From Flavobacteriales bacterium (lineage in GTDB: Bacteria; Bacteroidota; Bacteroidia; Flavobacteriales_E; Vicingaceae): a DNA stretch of 64,000 nucleotides. The DNA is taken from positions 49,915 to 113,914 of the forward strand of contig JADYZM010000040.1 of assembly GCA_020853105.1 (NCBI GenBank), written 5' to 3'. Positions 17,998 to 26,151 of this stretch are shown here, one piece after another (within the stretch, counting starts at the first letter, position 1; every line of letters starts with the position of its first letter). A model generated the notes under the pieces. It had not been told where the DNA came from, searched no databases, and worked only from the letters and a program-made list of their open reading frames with translations. The position numbers and the translations under genes were made by a program.

Positions 17998-18121
17998 TAT
18001 TTTTTGAAAAAATTAAAAATTTGAGATTGACAATATTATTAACACCATTATTTTAATAAGAAGATATTGTTACTCTTAAAAAAAATATAAATGTGCTTTC
18101 CTTTGTAGGAAAAACAAGAAT

Positions 18122-18775
18122 GTGATTGATACTTACAGACATAAAGGATTAAGAAAACAATTGGTTGATATTATAGCAGAAAAGGGAATATCAAACTCTC
18201 GAATTCTGAAAGCTATTGAAAAAATACCTCGACATTTATTCATAACTGATACTGCTTTTCATAAATATGCTTATGAAGACAAACCATTTCCGATAGGTTC
18301 TGGACAAACCATTTCACAACCTTTTACAGTTGGTTTCCAAACTCAACTTTTAAATATTTCTGAGGGTGATAAAGTGCTTGAAATAGGTACAGGTTCAGGA
18401 TATCAAACGGCTGTTTTGTTGGAAATGGGAGCAAAAGTATATTCTATTGAGCGTCAGAAGGCTTTGTATGAAAGAACTAAAGAATTTTTACCAAGCATAG
18501 GTTACACATCTGCAAAATTATTTTATGGTGATGGGTATTTGGGATTGCCCACCTATGCTCCATTTGATAAAGTAATCGTTACTGCAGGAGCTCCTTTTAT
18601 TCCGAAAGATTTATTATCTCAACTAAAAATAGGTGGTGTTCTTGTTATACCTGTTGGAGAAGGGAAGGAGCAAATCATGCAAAGAATAACAAAAATAGGG
18701 TCAAATGAATATGAAACTGAAGAATTTGGAGTGTTTCGTTTTGTTCCGCTTTTGAAAGAAAAAGGCAAAGATTAA
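18122..18775 (+). CDS. pcm: Protein-L-isoaspartate O-methyltransferase
   Basis: A 217-residue SAM-dependent enzyme that methylates L-isoaspartyl residues and starts repair of aged proteins. Conserved stretches: PRHLF near residue 35, FPIGSGQTISQPF, the SAM-binding motif VLEIGTGSGYQTAVL, and VIVTAGAP. The frame has no ATG: translation must start at GTG 18122. An ATG one frame away overlaps this GTG (18120-18122), so initiation may be weak. It is convergent with the pseudouridine synthase gene downstream (three bases between stops). Confidence 0.93.
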   Translation: MIDTYRHKGLRKQLVDIIAEKGISNSRILKAIEKIPRHLFITDTAFHKYAYEDKPFPIGSGQTISQPFTVGFQTQLLNISEGDKVLEIGTGSGYQTAVLLEMGAKVYSIERQKALYERTKEFLPSIGYTSAKLFYGDGYLGLPTYAPFDKVIVTAGAPFIPKDLLSQLKIGGVLVIPVGEGKEQIMQRITKIGSNEYETEEFGVFRFVPLLKEKGKD

Positions 18776-18778
18776 TTT

Positions 18779-19495
18779 TTAGTTTTTTACAGATTTATCT
18801 ACTAATTTCATCAACTCATTTAGTTCAATAGAAGTTAAATCTCTCCATTTTCCAAGGGGTAAATTATCTAGTGTCAAATTCATAATCCTGATTCTTTCTA
18901 ATTTTTGAACTTCGTATGAAAAATATTCGCACATTCTGCGGATTTGACGATTTAAACCCTGAGTAAGTATTATTCTAAATGTAAATCGATTGATTTGCTG
19001 TACAATACATTTTCGAGTAATTGTGTCTAAAATAGGAACTCCGCTAGACATACCTTTTATAAACTCAGTAGTGATGGGTTTATTTACTGTAACTATATAC
19101 TCTTTTTCATGAAAATTCCCTGCTCTTAATATTTTATTTACAATATCTCCATCACTGGTTAAAATTATCAATCCTTGTGAAGGTTTGTCAAGCCTTCCTA
19201 CAGGAAAAATTCTTTCAGAATGATTAACATAATCAATTATGTTGTCTTTTATCTTTAACTCTGTTGTGCATGTGATACCTGTAGGTTTGTTAAGAATAAT
19301 GTACACATCTTTTTTGCTTTGAATTTCAATTAAAGTATCGCCAACCTTAACTACATCACTTGCATTAACCTGTGAACCCATCACGGCAATTTGTCCATTT
19401 ATGGTTACTTTTTTTTGCTCAACCAATTTGTCAGCTTCACGTCTGGAGCAAAAACCAGTAGAACTGATGAATTTATTTATTCTTACCGACTCCAT
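18779..19495 (-). CDS. rluF: 23S rRNA pseudouridine synthase RluF-type
   Basis: A 238-residue RsuA/RluBEF-family enzyme. The S4 RNA-binding domain ([20 protein letters not shown]) begins immediately at the chosen ATG 19495; an ATG at 19534 would put 13 unrelated residues first and extend the overlap with the upstream gene. The catalytic motif is [18 protein letters not shown] (catalytic Asp), and the C-terminal [27 protein letters not shown] and PLGKWRDLT match RluF, which modifies U2604 of E. coli 23S rRNA. It overlaps the upstream PH-domain gene by 23 bases. Confidence 0.9.
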   Translation of the reverse strand: MESVRINKFISSTGFCSRREADKLVEQKKVTINGQIAVMGSQVNASDVVKVGDTLIEIQSKKDVYIILNKPTGITCTTELKIKDNIIDYVNHSERIFPVGRLDKPSQGLIILTSDGDIVNKILRAGNFHEKEYIVTVNKPITTEFIKGMSSGVPILDTITRKCIVQQINRFTFRIILTQGLNRQIRRMCEYFSYEVQKLERIRIMNLTLDNLPLGKWRDLTSIELNELMKLVDKSVKN

Positions 19496-19925
19496 AATTG
19501 ATTTTAATTGTTGGATTAATAGCCAGCAAATCATTTAATAATTCTTCGTTGTTCTCTGGGGCAATATAGATATCATCAAATTTGTTGTATTTAATGATAA
19601 TTCCTTTAAAAGCTAATGCAGGTTTAATTCCAGAGTACATATTCACACCAATTTCTAATTCTTTTATGGAATCAATTGCTATTTCTCCTTTTAAGAATGA
19701 ACATGTATAAAAAAATGTTTTTTCTTTTATCCGATACGAGGTGTCAAAATACATCCAAACGAGTACGGATACTGGCAAATAATAAACGATAAGGAAAATA
19801 TACACTTTTGGAATTTGACTATCAAAATAAATCAAAATTGGCGGAAAAATTAGAAGAAGAGCTACAACTAGAGTTATAAAAACTCCTTTTTTAGCTCTGT
19901 AAAATTTCTCAAAAGATTTATTCAT
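19473..19925 (-). CDS. Membrane protein with bacterial PH-like domain
   Basis: A 150-residue protein with two close hydrophobic helices (about 16-36 and 41-59), followed by a small beta-rich domain ([19 protein letters not shown], then [19 protein letters not shown] and [16 protein letters not shown]) typical of YokE/DUF1200-type bacterial PH domains (PF06713). Function unknown. It sits between two pseudouridine-synthase genes with overlapping ends (starts 8 bases inside the upstream gene), so all three are probably cotranscribed. Confidence 0.75.
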   Translation of the reverse strand: MNKSFEKFYRAKKGVFITLVVALLLIFPPILIYFDSQIPKVYIFLIVYYLPVSVLVWMYFDTSYRIKEKTFFYTCSFLKGEIAIDSIKELEIGVNMYSGIKPALAFKGIIIKYNKFDDIYIAPENNEELLNDLLAINPTIKINYGVGKNK

Positions 19926-20841
19926 AATATTTTTGACGGAAAATCATCAGAAAATCATCAGGTACATTTGTTTCAAAACTAACTTCTTTGTGCGAAGCAG
20001 GATGAATGAAAGTAAGAACTCGTGCGTGAAATGCAACCCTTCCAAGAGGGTTTTCTGTTGCACCGTATTTTTTATCCCCTAAAATGGGATGTTTTTTTGC
20101 TCCAAGTTGGGCTCTCAATTGGTGTTTTAATTCTGTTTTTTGCCAAGCCTCTAACAGCGTGTAGTATTCGTTTTTCTTTACTACACTATAGTTACTTTCT
20201 GCACGTTTTCCCTCCTTTGGATTGTTGCTTGAATATACAATAAGAGCTTTGCTTTCCTTGAGATAAGAAACAATACTGTCTTCATCTTTTTCAAAAGTTC
20301 CTTGAGTTGCAATTAAGTATTTTCTTTTTGCAACTGTTTGATTCCAAGTATCTTGCATTTCTTGTTGAGCTTTTCTGTTTTTTGCAAAAACCATTAATCC
20401 CGACGATTCTCTGTCAAGTCTATGAACAACAAATAGATGTGCTGTCGGGTCAGTTTGTTGGATGTGATCCTGAACGATTCTGTATGCGGTTGTTTTCTTT
20501 TCTTTTGCTGTTCCAACAGACAAAAGCCCTGAACGTTTGTTGATGACAATAATGTGTTCGTCTTCAAACACAATTTTCAAACCTTGATAAACTACCTTTT
20601 TAAAAGGCATGTCCCAACTTACAGTTACTTTAAAAGAAGGTAGAAGTTTATAGTCAAATTTTGTTGTAACTTCATTTCCTACCTTAATTTGTTTGTGTGC
20701 CAGCAACGCTTTTATTTTAGTTCTGCTTTTGTCCTTGATAGTTTTCAACAAGAAATCCAAAAGGACTGTTTCTTCAACTACTTCGAAAGTTGATTGCCTT
20801 CCGTTTGGATTTTTACTTTTTTTGCTTTTTTTTATCATCAT
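19918..20841 (-). CDS. RluA-family pseudouridine synthase
   Basis: A 307-residue enzyme converting uridine to pseudouridine in rRNA or tRNA. The RluA catalytic motif HRLDRESSGLMVFAKN (Asp of HRLDRxTSG class) is intact; the S4-like N-terminal segment (LLAHKQIKVGNEVTTKFDYKL) and the C-terminal KHQLRAQLGAKKHPILGDKKYG motif also fit. Which of the RluA/C/D-type sites it modifies cannot be told. The start is either of two adjacent ATGs (20841 or 20838). A TACCTTTG box lies 13 bases upstream. Confidence 0.93.
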   Translation of the reverse strand: MMIKKSKKSKNPNGRQSTFEVVEETVLLDFLLKTIKDKSRTKIKALLAHKQIKVGNEVTTKFDYKLLPSFKVTVSWDMPFKKVVYQGLKIVFEDEHIIVINKRSGLLSVGTAKEKKTTAYRIVQDHIQQTDPTAHLFVVHRLDRESSGLMVFAKNRKAQQEMQDTWNQTVAKRKYLIATQGTFEKDEDSIVSYLKESKALIVYSSNNPKEGKRAESNYSVVKKNEYYTLLEAWQKTELKHQLRAQLGAKKHPILGDKKYGATENPLGRVAFHARVLTFIHPASHKEVSFETNVPDDFLMIFRQKYYE

Positions 20842-20941
20842 TCAATTAAAAAGCAAAGGTAGTTAATTTGTTGGGATAGATTGATTTACTGAAACAAGAA
20901 AGAAGTTTATAAAATACAAGTAATTTAAGTATTGTTCTTAG

Positions 20942-20949
20942 TAAATTTG
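20942..20949 (+). promoter_or_regulatory. -7 box (TAAATTTG) for mutL
   Basis: Exact TAnnTTTG match 20 bases before the mutL ATG, predicting a very short leader. No TTG element at 17-23 bases upstream. Confidence 0.45.
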
Positions 20950-20968
20950 TAGCTATAACCAAAAATTA

Positions 20969-22837
20969 ATGTCCGACATTATTCGATTATTACCTGATTC
21001 GGTTGCTAATCAAATAGCAGCAGGAGAAGTGATTCAACGACCTGCTAGTGCAGTAAAGGAATTACTTGAAAATGCTATAGATGCTAAGAGTTCATCAATT
21101 CAGTTAGTTATCAAGGATGCCGGAAGAACATTAATTCAGGTAATTGACAACGGAATTGGAATGTCTCCTACAGATGCTCGACTAAGTTTTGAACGCCACG
21201 CAACCTCAAAAATTAAAAATGCAGATGACTTGTTTCATATCACAACCAAAGGGTTTAGAGGTGAAGCTTTGGCATCAATTGCTGCAATAGCCCAAGTTGA
21301 GTTAAAAACCAAAAGAGATGATGATGAACTAGGAACGTGTATTGAGATTGAAGGAAGTGAAGTGAAAAGTCAAGAACATTGCTCGTGTGCAAAAGGCACT
21401 TCATTTTCAGTAAAAAATTTATTTTATAATGTTCCTGCCCGCAGAAATTTTTTAAAATCAAACACAATTGAGATTAAACACATTATTGATGAATTTCAGC
21501 GAGTAGCATTAATCCATCCCGAAGTTGCTTTTTCTATGCATAACAATGGAAATGAAGTTTTTAATTTAAATAAAGGCTCATTCCGTCAAAGAATTGTAGG
21601 CATTTTTGGAGAAAAATACAATCAAAGGTTGGTGCCTGTATCTGAGTCAACTGATATTGTTTGTCTTGATGGTTTTGTATCTAAGCCTGAATTTGCCAAA
21701 AAAACTCGTGGCGAACAATTTTTCTTTGTAAACAAACGATTTATTAAAAATGCATATTTGAACCATGCTGTCCAAAGTGCTTTTGACCAATTGCTTAGTT
21801 CTGATAACTACCCTTCATATTTTATAAACTTAGAAATTGACCCTTCAAAAATTGATATTAATATTCACCCTACAAAAACTGAAATAAAGTTTGAAGATGA
21901 GAGAGCAATTTATGCCATAATTAGAACTGCTGTTAAACAGGCTCTAGGAAAAAATAACATTGCTCCAACACTAGATTTTGAACAAGAAACCAGTTTTAAC
22001 ATTCCTCTTTTTAAACCTACCGACTCTGTAAAAATTCCGACAATCAAAGTAAATCCCAACTATGATCCATTTCTTGATAAAAATAAAAAATCGTCTTCCC
22101 ATACGCTAAACAGAAACAATGTAAAGGACTGGGAGAAGTTATATACGGACTTTGAAATTAATTCGGGAGAGATTAAAACTGCACAACAAAATCTGCCTGC
22201 CGAAACTTCAATCGAACCTGAACAAGCCTCTCAAACAATTATTTCAGATTGGGAAGATACTGAAAATAATGAGAAGAGAAATTATTTTCAATTGTATAAA
22301 AAATACATTTTTGCCCCTTTAAAATCGGGATTTTTAATAATTGATCAACAACGAGCTCATGAAAGGGTTTTATTCGAACAATTTTATAAAAATTTATCTG
22401 AAAACAAGAGTAGCAGTCAACAGTTACTTTTTCCTGAAACTATAGAGTTTAGTTCTGTGAATGCTGCAATTCTTTCTGAAATCAAGTATGAAACAGCTGC
22501 ACTAGGTTTTATTTTTGAAAATATAGATGAAAATACGTTTAACTTTATTGCTGTTCCGGCTGAAATTAGCGGACTTCCAATAAAACTAACTATTGAAAAT
22601 TTAATAGAACAATTTCAATCTAATGCAGATGAATTAAAATTAGAAAAGAAAGAAAAGTTGGCACAATCATTAGCCAAAAGTGCTTCGATAAAATCTGGAC
22701 AAAAATTGTCTCCCGAAGAAATGAATTCAATCACAGAAAAATTATTAACCTGCGAAATGCCATACCATCTTCCTAACGGAAAACCTATAATCATTTCATT
22801 AAATTTAGAAGACATAAACACTCAATTTAAATACTAA
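20969..22837 (+). CDS. mutL: DNA mismatch repair protein MutL
   Basis: A 622-residue mismatch-repair ATPase. The GHKL ATPase motifs are intact at the N-terminus (ELLENAIDAKSSSI with the Mg-binding Asn, DNGIGM, and TKGFRGEALASIAA), followed by the transducer domain to about residue 330 and a charged linker. The C-terminal dimerisation/endonuclease domain starts near residue 445. Its metal-binding motif reads DQQRAHERVLFE where endonuclease MutLs have DQHAxxE, and the usual CPHGRP-type motif is PYHLPNGKP, so nuclease capacity is uncertain. It overlaps the rhomboid gene by one base. Confidence 0.96.
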   Translation: MSDIIRLLPDSVANQIAAGEVIQRPASAVKELLENAIDAKSSSIQLVIKDAGRTLIQVIDNGIGMSPTDARLSFERHATSKIKNADDLFHITTKGFRGEALASIAAIAQVELKTKRDDDELGTCIEIEGSEVKSQEHCSCAKGTSFSVKNLFYNVPARRNFLKSNTIEIKHIIDEFQRVALIHPEVAFSMHNNGNEVFNLNKGSFRQRIVGIFGEKYNQRLVPVSESTDIVCLDGFVSKPEFAKKTRGEQFFFVNKRFIKNAYLNHAVQSAFDQLLSSDNYPSYFINLEIDPSKIDINIHPTKTEIKFEDERAIYAIIRTAVKQALGKNNIAPTLDFEQETSFNIPLFKPTDSVKIPTIKVNPNYDPFLDKNKKSSSHTLNRNNVKDWEKLYTDFEINSGEIKTAQQNLPAETSIEPEQASQTIISDWEDTENNEKRNYFQLYKKYIFAPLKSGFLIIDQQRAHERVLFEQFYKNLSENKSSSQQLLFPETIEFSSVNAAILSEIKYETAALGFIFENIDENTFNFIAVPAEISGLPIKLTIENLIEQFQSNADELKLEKKEKLAQSLAKSASIKSGQKLSPEEMNSITEKLLTCEMPYHLPNGKPIIISLNLEDINTQFKY

Positions 22838-23574
22838 TGTTCAATTTTTTTAACAATACGCCTCCTGTAGTTAAAAACCTACTAATTATCAATGTGCTAG
22901 CCTATTTAGCAATGGTTATGCTAGCTCCTCAAGGAATTGATCTTTCAAATTATTTTGGATTGCATTTCTGGAAAAGTCAGGGCTTTTATCCTCATCAATT
23001 AGTAAGTTATATGTTTTTTCATAGTTTCAGCATAACTCACCTTTTTTTCAATATGTTCGCTGTTTGGATGTTTGGAAGAGTGTTGGAGGGTGTTTGGGGA
23101 AGCAAACGTTTTCTGATTTATTATATGATAACAGGGATTGGTGCCGGAATAATCCAATTGTTGGTTATTTATATCCGCATGATTCCTTTGTATAACCAAA
23201 TTTCTCCTGATGATATAAGCTATATTGTGGAGAATGGGTATCAGCTGCTTCAAGAAGGTAAAAACTTTAGCGACCCCATTGCCGGGCAATTTAATCTGAT
23301 GTTGAATGTAACTACTGTTGGTGCTTCTGGTAGTGTCTTCGGGATATTACTTGCATTTGGAATGTTGTTTCCGAATACTGAATTGATGTTGCTTTTTCCA
23401 CCGATTCCTATAAAAGCAAAATGGTTTGTGTTGGGTTATGGGGCAATAGAACTGTATTCAGGTATGGCAAATAATCCCGGAGATAATGTAGCTCATTTTG
23501 CACATTTAGGAGGAATGCTGTTTGGATTCTTTTTAATTAAATATTGGCAGAAAAATTCTAATCACTTTTATTAG
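22837..23574 (+). CDS. Rhomboid family intramembrane serine protease
   Basis: A 245-residue polytopic protein with about six transmembrane helices. The catalytic Ser lies in TTVGASGSVFGILLAFG (GASG motif) and the catalytic His in VAHFAHLGGMLFGF; the loop-1 WR-like segment (MFAVWMFGRVLEGVWGSK) and HSFSITHLFFNM fit too. It cleaves transmembrane substrates in the inner membrane; the substrate is not known here. Its ATG shares one base with the mutL stop codon, so it is translationally coupled to mutL. Confidence 0.93.
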   Translation: MFNFFNNTPPVVKNLLIINVLAYLAMVMLAPQGIDLSNYFGLHFWKSQGFYPHQLVSYMFFHSFSITHLFFNMFAVWMFGRVLEGVWGSKRFLIYYMITGIGAGIIQLLVIYIRMIPLYNQISPDDISYIVENGYQLLQEGKNFSDPIAGQFNLMLNVTTVGASGSVFGILLAFGMLFPNTELMLLFPPIPIKAKWFVLGYGAIELYSGMANNPGDNVAHFAHLGGMLFGFFLIKYWQKNSNHFY

Positions 23575-24255
23575 CTACAATTCAGAAAGAATCTTTATTC
23601 CCACAGAATTTAGTTTTTCAACAGCTAATTTAATATTCCAGTTTTCTTTATTTCTTTTTTCTATTCTATTTGATATTGCTCGAATTTGGATGTTGGGAAT
23701 CCCTTCAAGTAAACATGCGTAAAAAAATGCAGCTCCTTCCATTGATTCTAGCTGAGGGTTAAATAATGTTTTTACTTTCTGAATAGAGTCTTCATTTCCA
23801 TGTGAAGTGTTGACAGTAATTGCAGTTGCGTGTATTAAAGAGTCTATAGTTTTGCTTTTCAATGGAATAGTATTTTTCATGACACCACTTTGTAGTGAAA
23901 AATCTTCGTCTTCAATCAAATCCATGTCAATGAGGGAAAGAAATTTTTCTCCATCTTCAGCCCCAAGTTCAGCAATTTGGTCAGAAACAACATGAACCAC
24001 ATCACCTAAATTTATTTTATTGTCAAAAGACCCTGCAATGCCCAGATTAATTGCCGCATCGTATAATTTTTGTTGTAAAGTTTTTCCCAACCAATAGGCT
24101 GTGTAAGTCATTCCTACACCAGGTATTAAGACATCTATACGATGGTTCTTAAAGGTATAACTTCTTAATTTTTGATTTTTTTGCTCAATAAAATTCAGTT
24201 GAGTTAATAGTGGCTCAATTTCAAGATAGGTAGCAGAAACTATCAGAATATTCAT
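23575..24255 (-). CDS. mqnB: Futalosine hydrolase (probable)
   Basis: A 226-residue member of the MTA/SAH nucleosidase/purine-nucleoside phosphorylase superfamily: NLGIAGSFDNKINLGDVVHV, PGVGMTYTAYWLG and the late ESMEGAAFFYACLLEGIPNIQIRAISN segment with the catalytic Asp/Glu region. Length and the SATYLEIEPLL N-terminus resemble MqnB of the futalosine menaquinone pathway rather than Pfs/MtnN. The other mqn genes are not here, so MTA/SAH nucleosidase remains possible. Eight bases downstream of the saccharopine dehydrogenase-like gene. Confidence 0.75.
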   Translation of the reverse strand: MNILIVSATYLEIEPLLTQLNFIEQKNQKLRSYTFKNHRIDVLIPGVGMTYTAYWLGKTLQQKLYDAAINLGIAGSFDNKINLGDVVHVVSDQIAELGAEDGEKFLSLIDMDLIEDEDFSLQSGVMKNTIPLKSKTIDSLIHATAITVNTSHGNEDSIQKVKTLFNPQLESMEGAAFFYACLLEGIPNIQIRAISNRIEKRNKENWNIKLAVEKLNSVGIKILSEL

Positions 24256-24263
24256 AATAAAAA

Positions 24264-25610
24264 TTAATAAAACCGGGGTTCAACTTCTTTCTCTTGGAAG
24301 TGAATTCCATAATTTTCTAACTCGTTTAAAATCGGGGTATAGATTTCTTTAGCAATAGGAATATGAACTCCAGGGGTTTTTATTGTTCCATTTAAAATCA
24401 TTTTAGTAGCGATTGCAACAGGTAATCCAACTGTTTTTGCCATAGCAGTATAGGTTTGGTCATCACCTTTTACAACCATTGATGAGTGAATTTCATGGTA
24501 ATGATTGTCTTTTTCATATAAAAATCTGTGCCACATCACTATCATGTCTTTATCATCAGGGGCAAGTGATAGTTTTTGTTCTAAAATATGCTGTAATATT
24601 TGAGCAGGTGTAGCCTGTTTCAAACCTATTTTTGTATTTTCAAAAACACCTAACCACACAAATTTATCATACAAATCAACATCATCTTGACTAATATTTA
24701 AGTAATGTTTAAATTTTAACTCGACTGAATCAGTAACATTATATGCCAAAAATGAATTGATAAACTCTCTATTTGTCATGTCTTCCGAACCTTCCATAAC
24801 ATAACTATCATCAGTAGCTCCAAGTTGAACAAAAATATCCCAAGCTCTGCAAAAACCTGGTCGTCTTAACGTACCTCTATACATGGTAGGAATATTATTT
24901 AAACCATAGATTTCTCTGTATTGGAGTGAATCTCTGTTTGCGTAGCCTTCAAATTTTCCGTATCCTTCTATATCAATTATTTCTGTTCGTCTAAATAGTT
25001 TGTTGTATGGTATGTATTTGTATTTTCCGTTTTGAATGAATTTTACTGTTCCTTGACCAGCCAAAACAACATTTCTAGGGTTCCAAGTAAATTTATAATT
25101 CCATGGATTATTGTCGCATTCCGGAGCAATTAAACCACCAGTAAAAGTTTCAAAAGCTTCTATTCTTCCACCATTTTTTCGAATTTCATCAATAACTCGT
25201 ATGGCTGAAAGATGATCTATACCAGGGTCAACACCGATTTCATTCATCATTACAACTCCTGCATTTTTGGCTTCTGTATCCAATCCTCTCATTTCTTTGC
25301 TCACGTATGAAGCTGTTACCATGTGTTTTTTATATTTGATGCAATCTTTTGCGACAGAAATATGCATGTGGGCAGGGAGCATTGAAATTACTAAATCAGA
25401 TTCATCAACAAGTCTGGTTCTTTCTTCATCGTTGTTTACATCAAATGCAATTGCTCTGGCGTTTTTGCTCTCCTTAACAGCTTTAAAAGCTAACTCTTTT
25501 GATTGGTCAGCTACAGTGATGAACCAATTTTCTTGTTCGGCATTGAACAGCAAATACTGAATCAAAGATGATGTTGATCTTCCGGCTCCAATTATCAAAA
25601 TTCTTTTCAT
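24264..25610 (-). CDS. Saccharopine dehydrogenase-like oxidoreductase
   Basis: A 448-residue NAD(P)-binding enzyme: N-terminal Rossmann motif ILIIGAGRSTSSLIQYL, then DLVISMLPAHMHISVAKDCI and MNEIGVDPGIDHLSA, the hallmark of the saccharopine dehydrogenase (LYS9/SDH C-terminal) family. It probably cleaves saccharopine to 2-aminoadipate semialdehyde plus glutamate in lysine catabolism; homospermidine or carboxynorspermidine synthases are related alternatives. Length (about 450) fits a monofunctional enzyme without the lysine-ketoglutarate reductase half. Confidence 0.85.
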   Translation of the reverse strand: MKRILIIGAGRSTSSLIQYLLFNAEQENWFITVADQSKELAFKAVKESKNARAIAFDVNNDEERTRLVDESDLVISMLPAHMHISVAKDCIKYKKHMVTASYVSKEMRGLDTEAKNAGVVMMNEIGVDPGIDHLSAIRVIDEIRKNGGRIEAFETFTGGLIAPECDNNPWNYKFTWNPRNVVLAGQGTVKFIQNGKYKYIPYNKLFRRTEIIDIEGYGKFEGYANRDSLQYREIYGLNNIPTMYRGTLRRPGFCRAWDIFVQLGATDDSYVMEGSEDMTNREFINSFLAYNVTDSVELKFKHYLNISQDDVDLYDKFVWLGVFENTKIGLKQATPAQILQHILEQKLSLAPDDKDMIVMWHRFLYEKDNHYHEIHSSMVVKGDDQTYTAMAKTVGLPVAIATKMILNGTIKTPGVHIPIAKEIYTPILNELENYGIHFQEKEVEPRFY

Positions 25611-25716
25611 AGAATAAAATTTTCTTAAAATTTTTCAGATTCTTGCCCGAAATTCGTTATTTTTAACTCTAAAAACAATGAAGTTGTTGAAATTTACTAA
25701 CACACAAAGTTGAATT

Positions 25717-26109
25717 ATGGAAAAGTCGAGTTTAATTAAAGGTTCTGTTCTCAGTTTTTTTGCTGTTATTTTTGGTGCTTTGGGAGCTCACGCACTCAAG
25801 CAGCATCTTTTACCCGAACAATTGGTCGCTTTTGAAACAGCAGTTCGGTATCAGTTGTTTCATGCGTTGGCAATTTTAATTTTATCTATTGTTTTGAAAA
25901 ATAAATCGAGCAAGTTGTTACGAACTTCAATTAATTTGTTTTTTTTAGGTGTAATACTTTTTTCAGGCTCTATTTATGTGCTTACGTTAAAATCTGTACT
26001 CGTATTTGAGCAGCTTCGTTTTGTTGGTCCTATTACGCCCATCGGCGGGTTTATTTTAATTTTAGGTTGGCTTCTTCTTATATGGGAGGGGGTTCGAATG
26101 AAAAATTAA
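25717..26109 (+). CDS. DUF423 family membrane protein
   Basis: A 130-residue protein with four hydrophobic helices. The family signature is seen near the start: VIFGALGAHALKQHL, followed by FETAVRYQLFHALAIL and, in the last loop, VGPITPIGGFILILGWLLL. DUF423 proteins (YgdD/YwdK type) are small inner-membrane proteins of unknown function. It is alone on the plus strand between two minus-strand transcription units. Confidence 0.92.
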   Translation: MEKSSLIKGSVLSFFAVIFGALGAHALKQHLLPEQLVAFETAVRYQLFHALAILILSIVLKNKSSKLLRTSINLFFLGVILFSGSIYVLTLKSVLVFEQLRFVGPITPIGGFILILGWLLLIWEGVRMKN

Positions 26110-26151
26110 TATTGAAAAAATTTTAATCCTACAAGTTCCTATTTTCTATAG

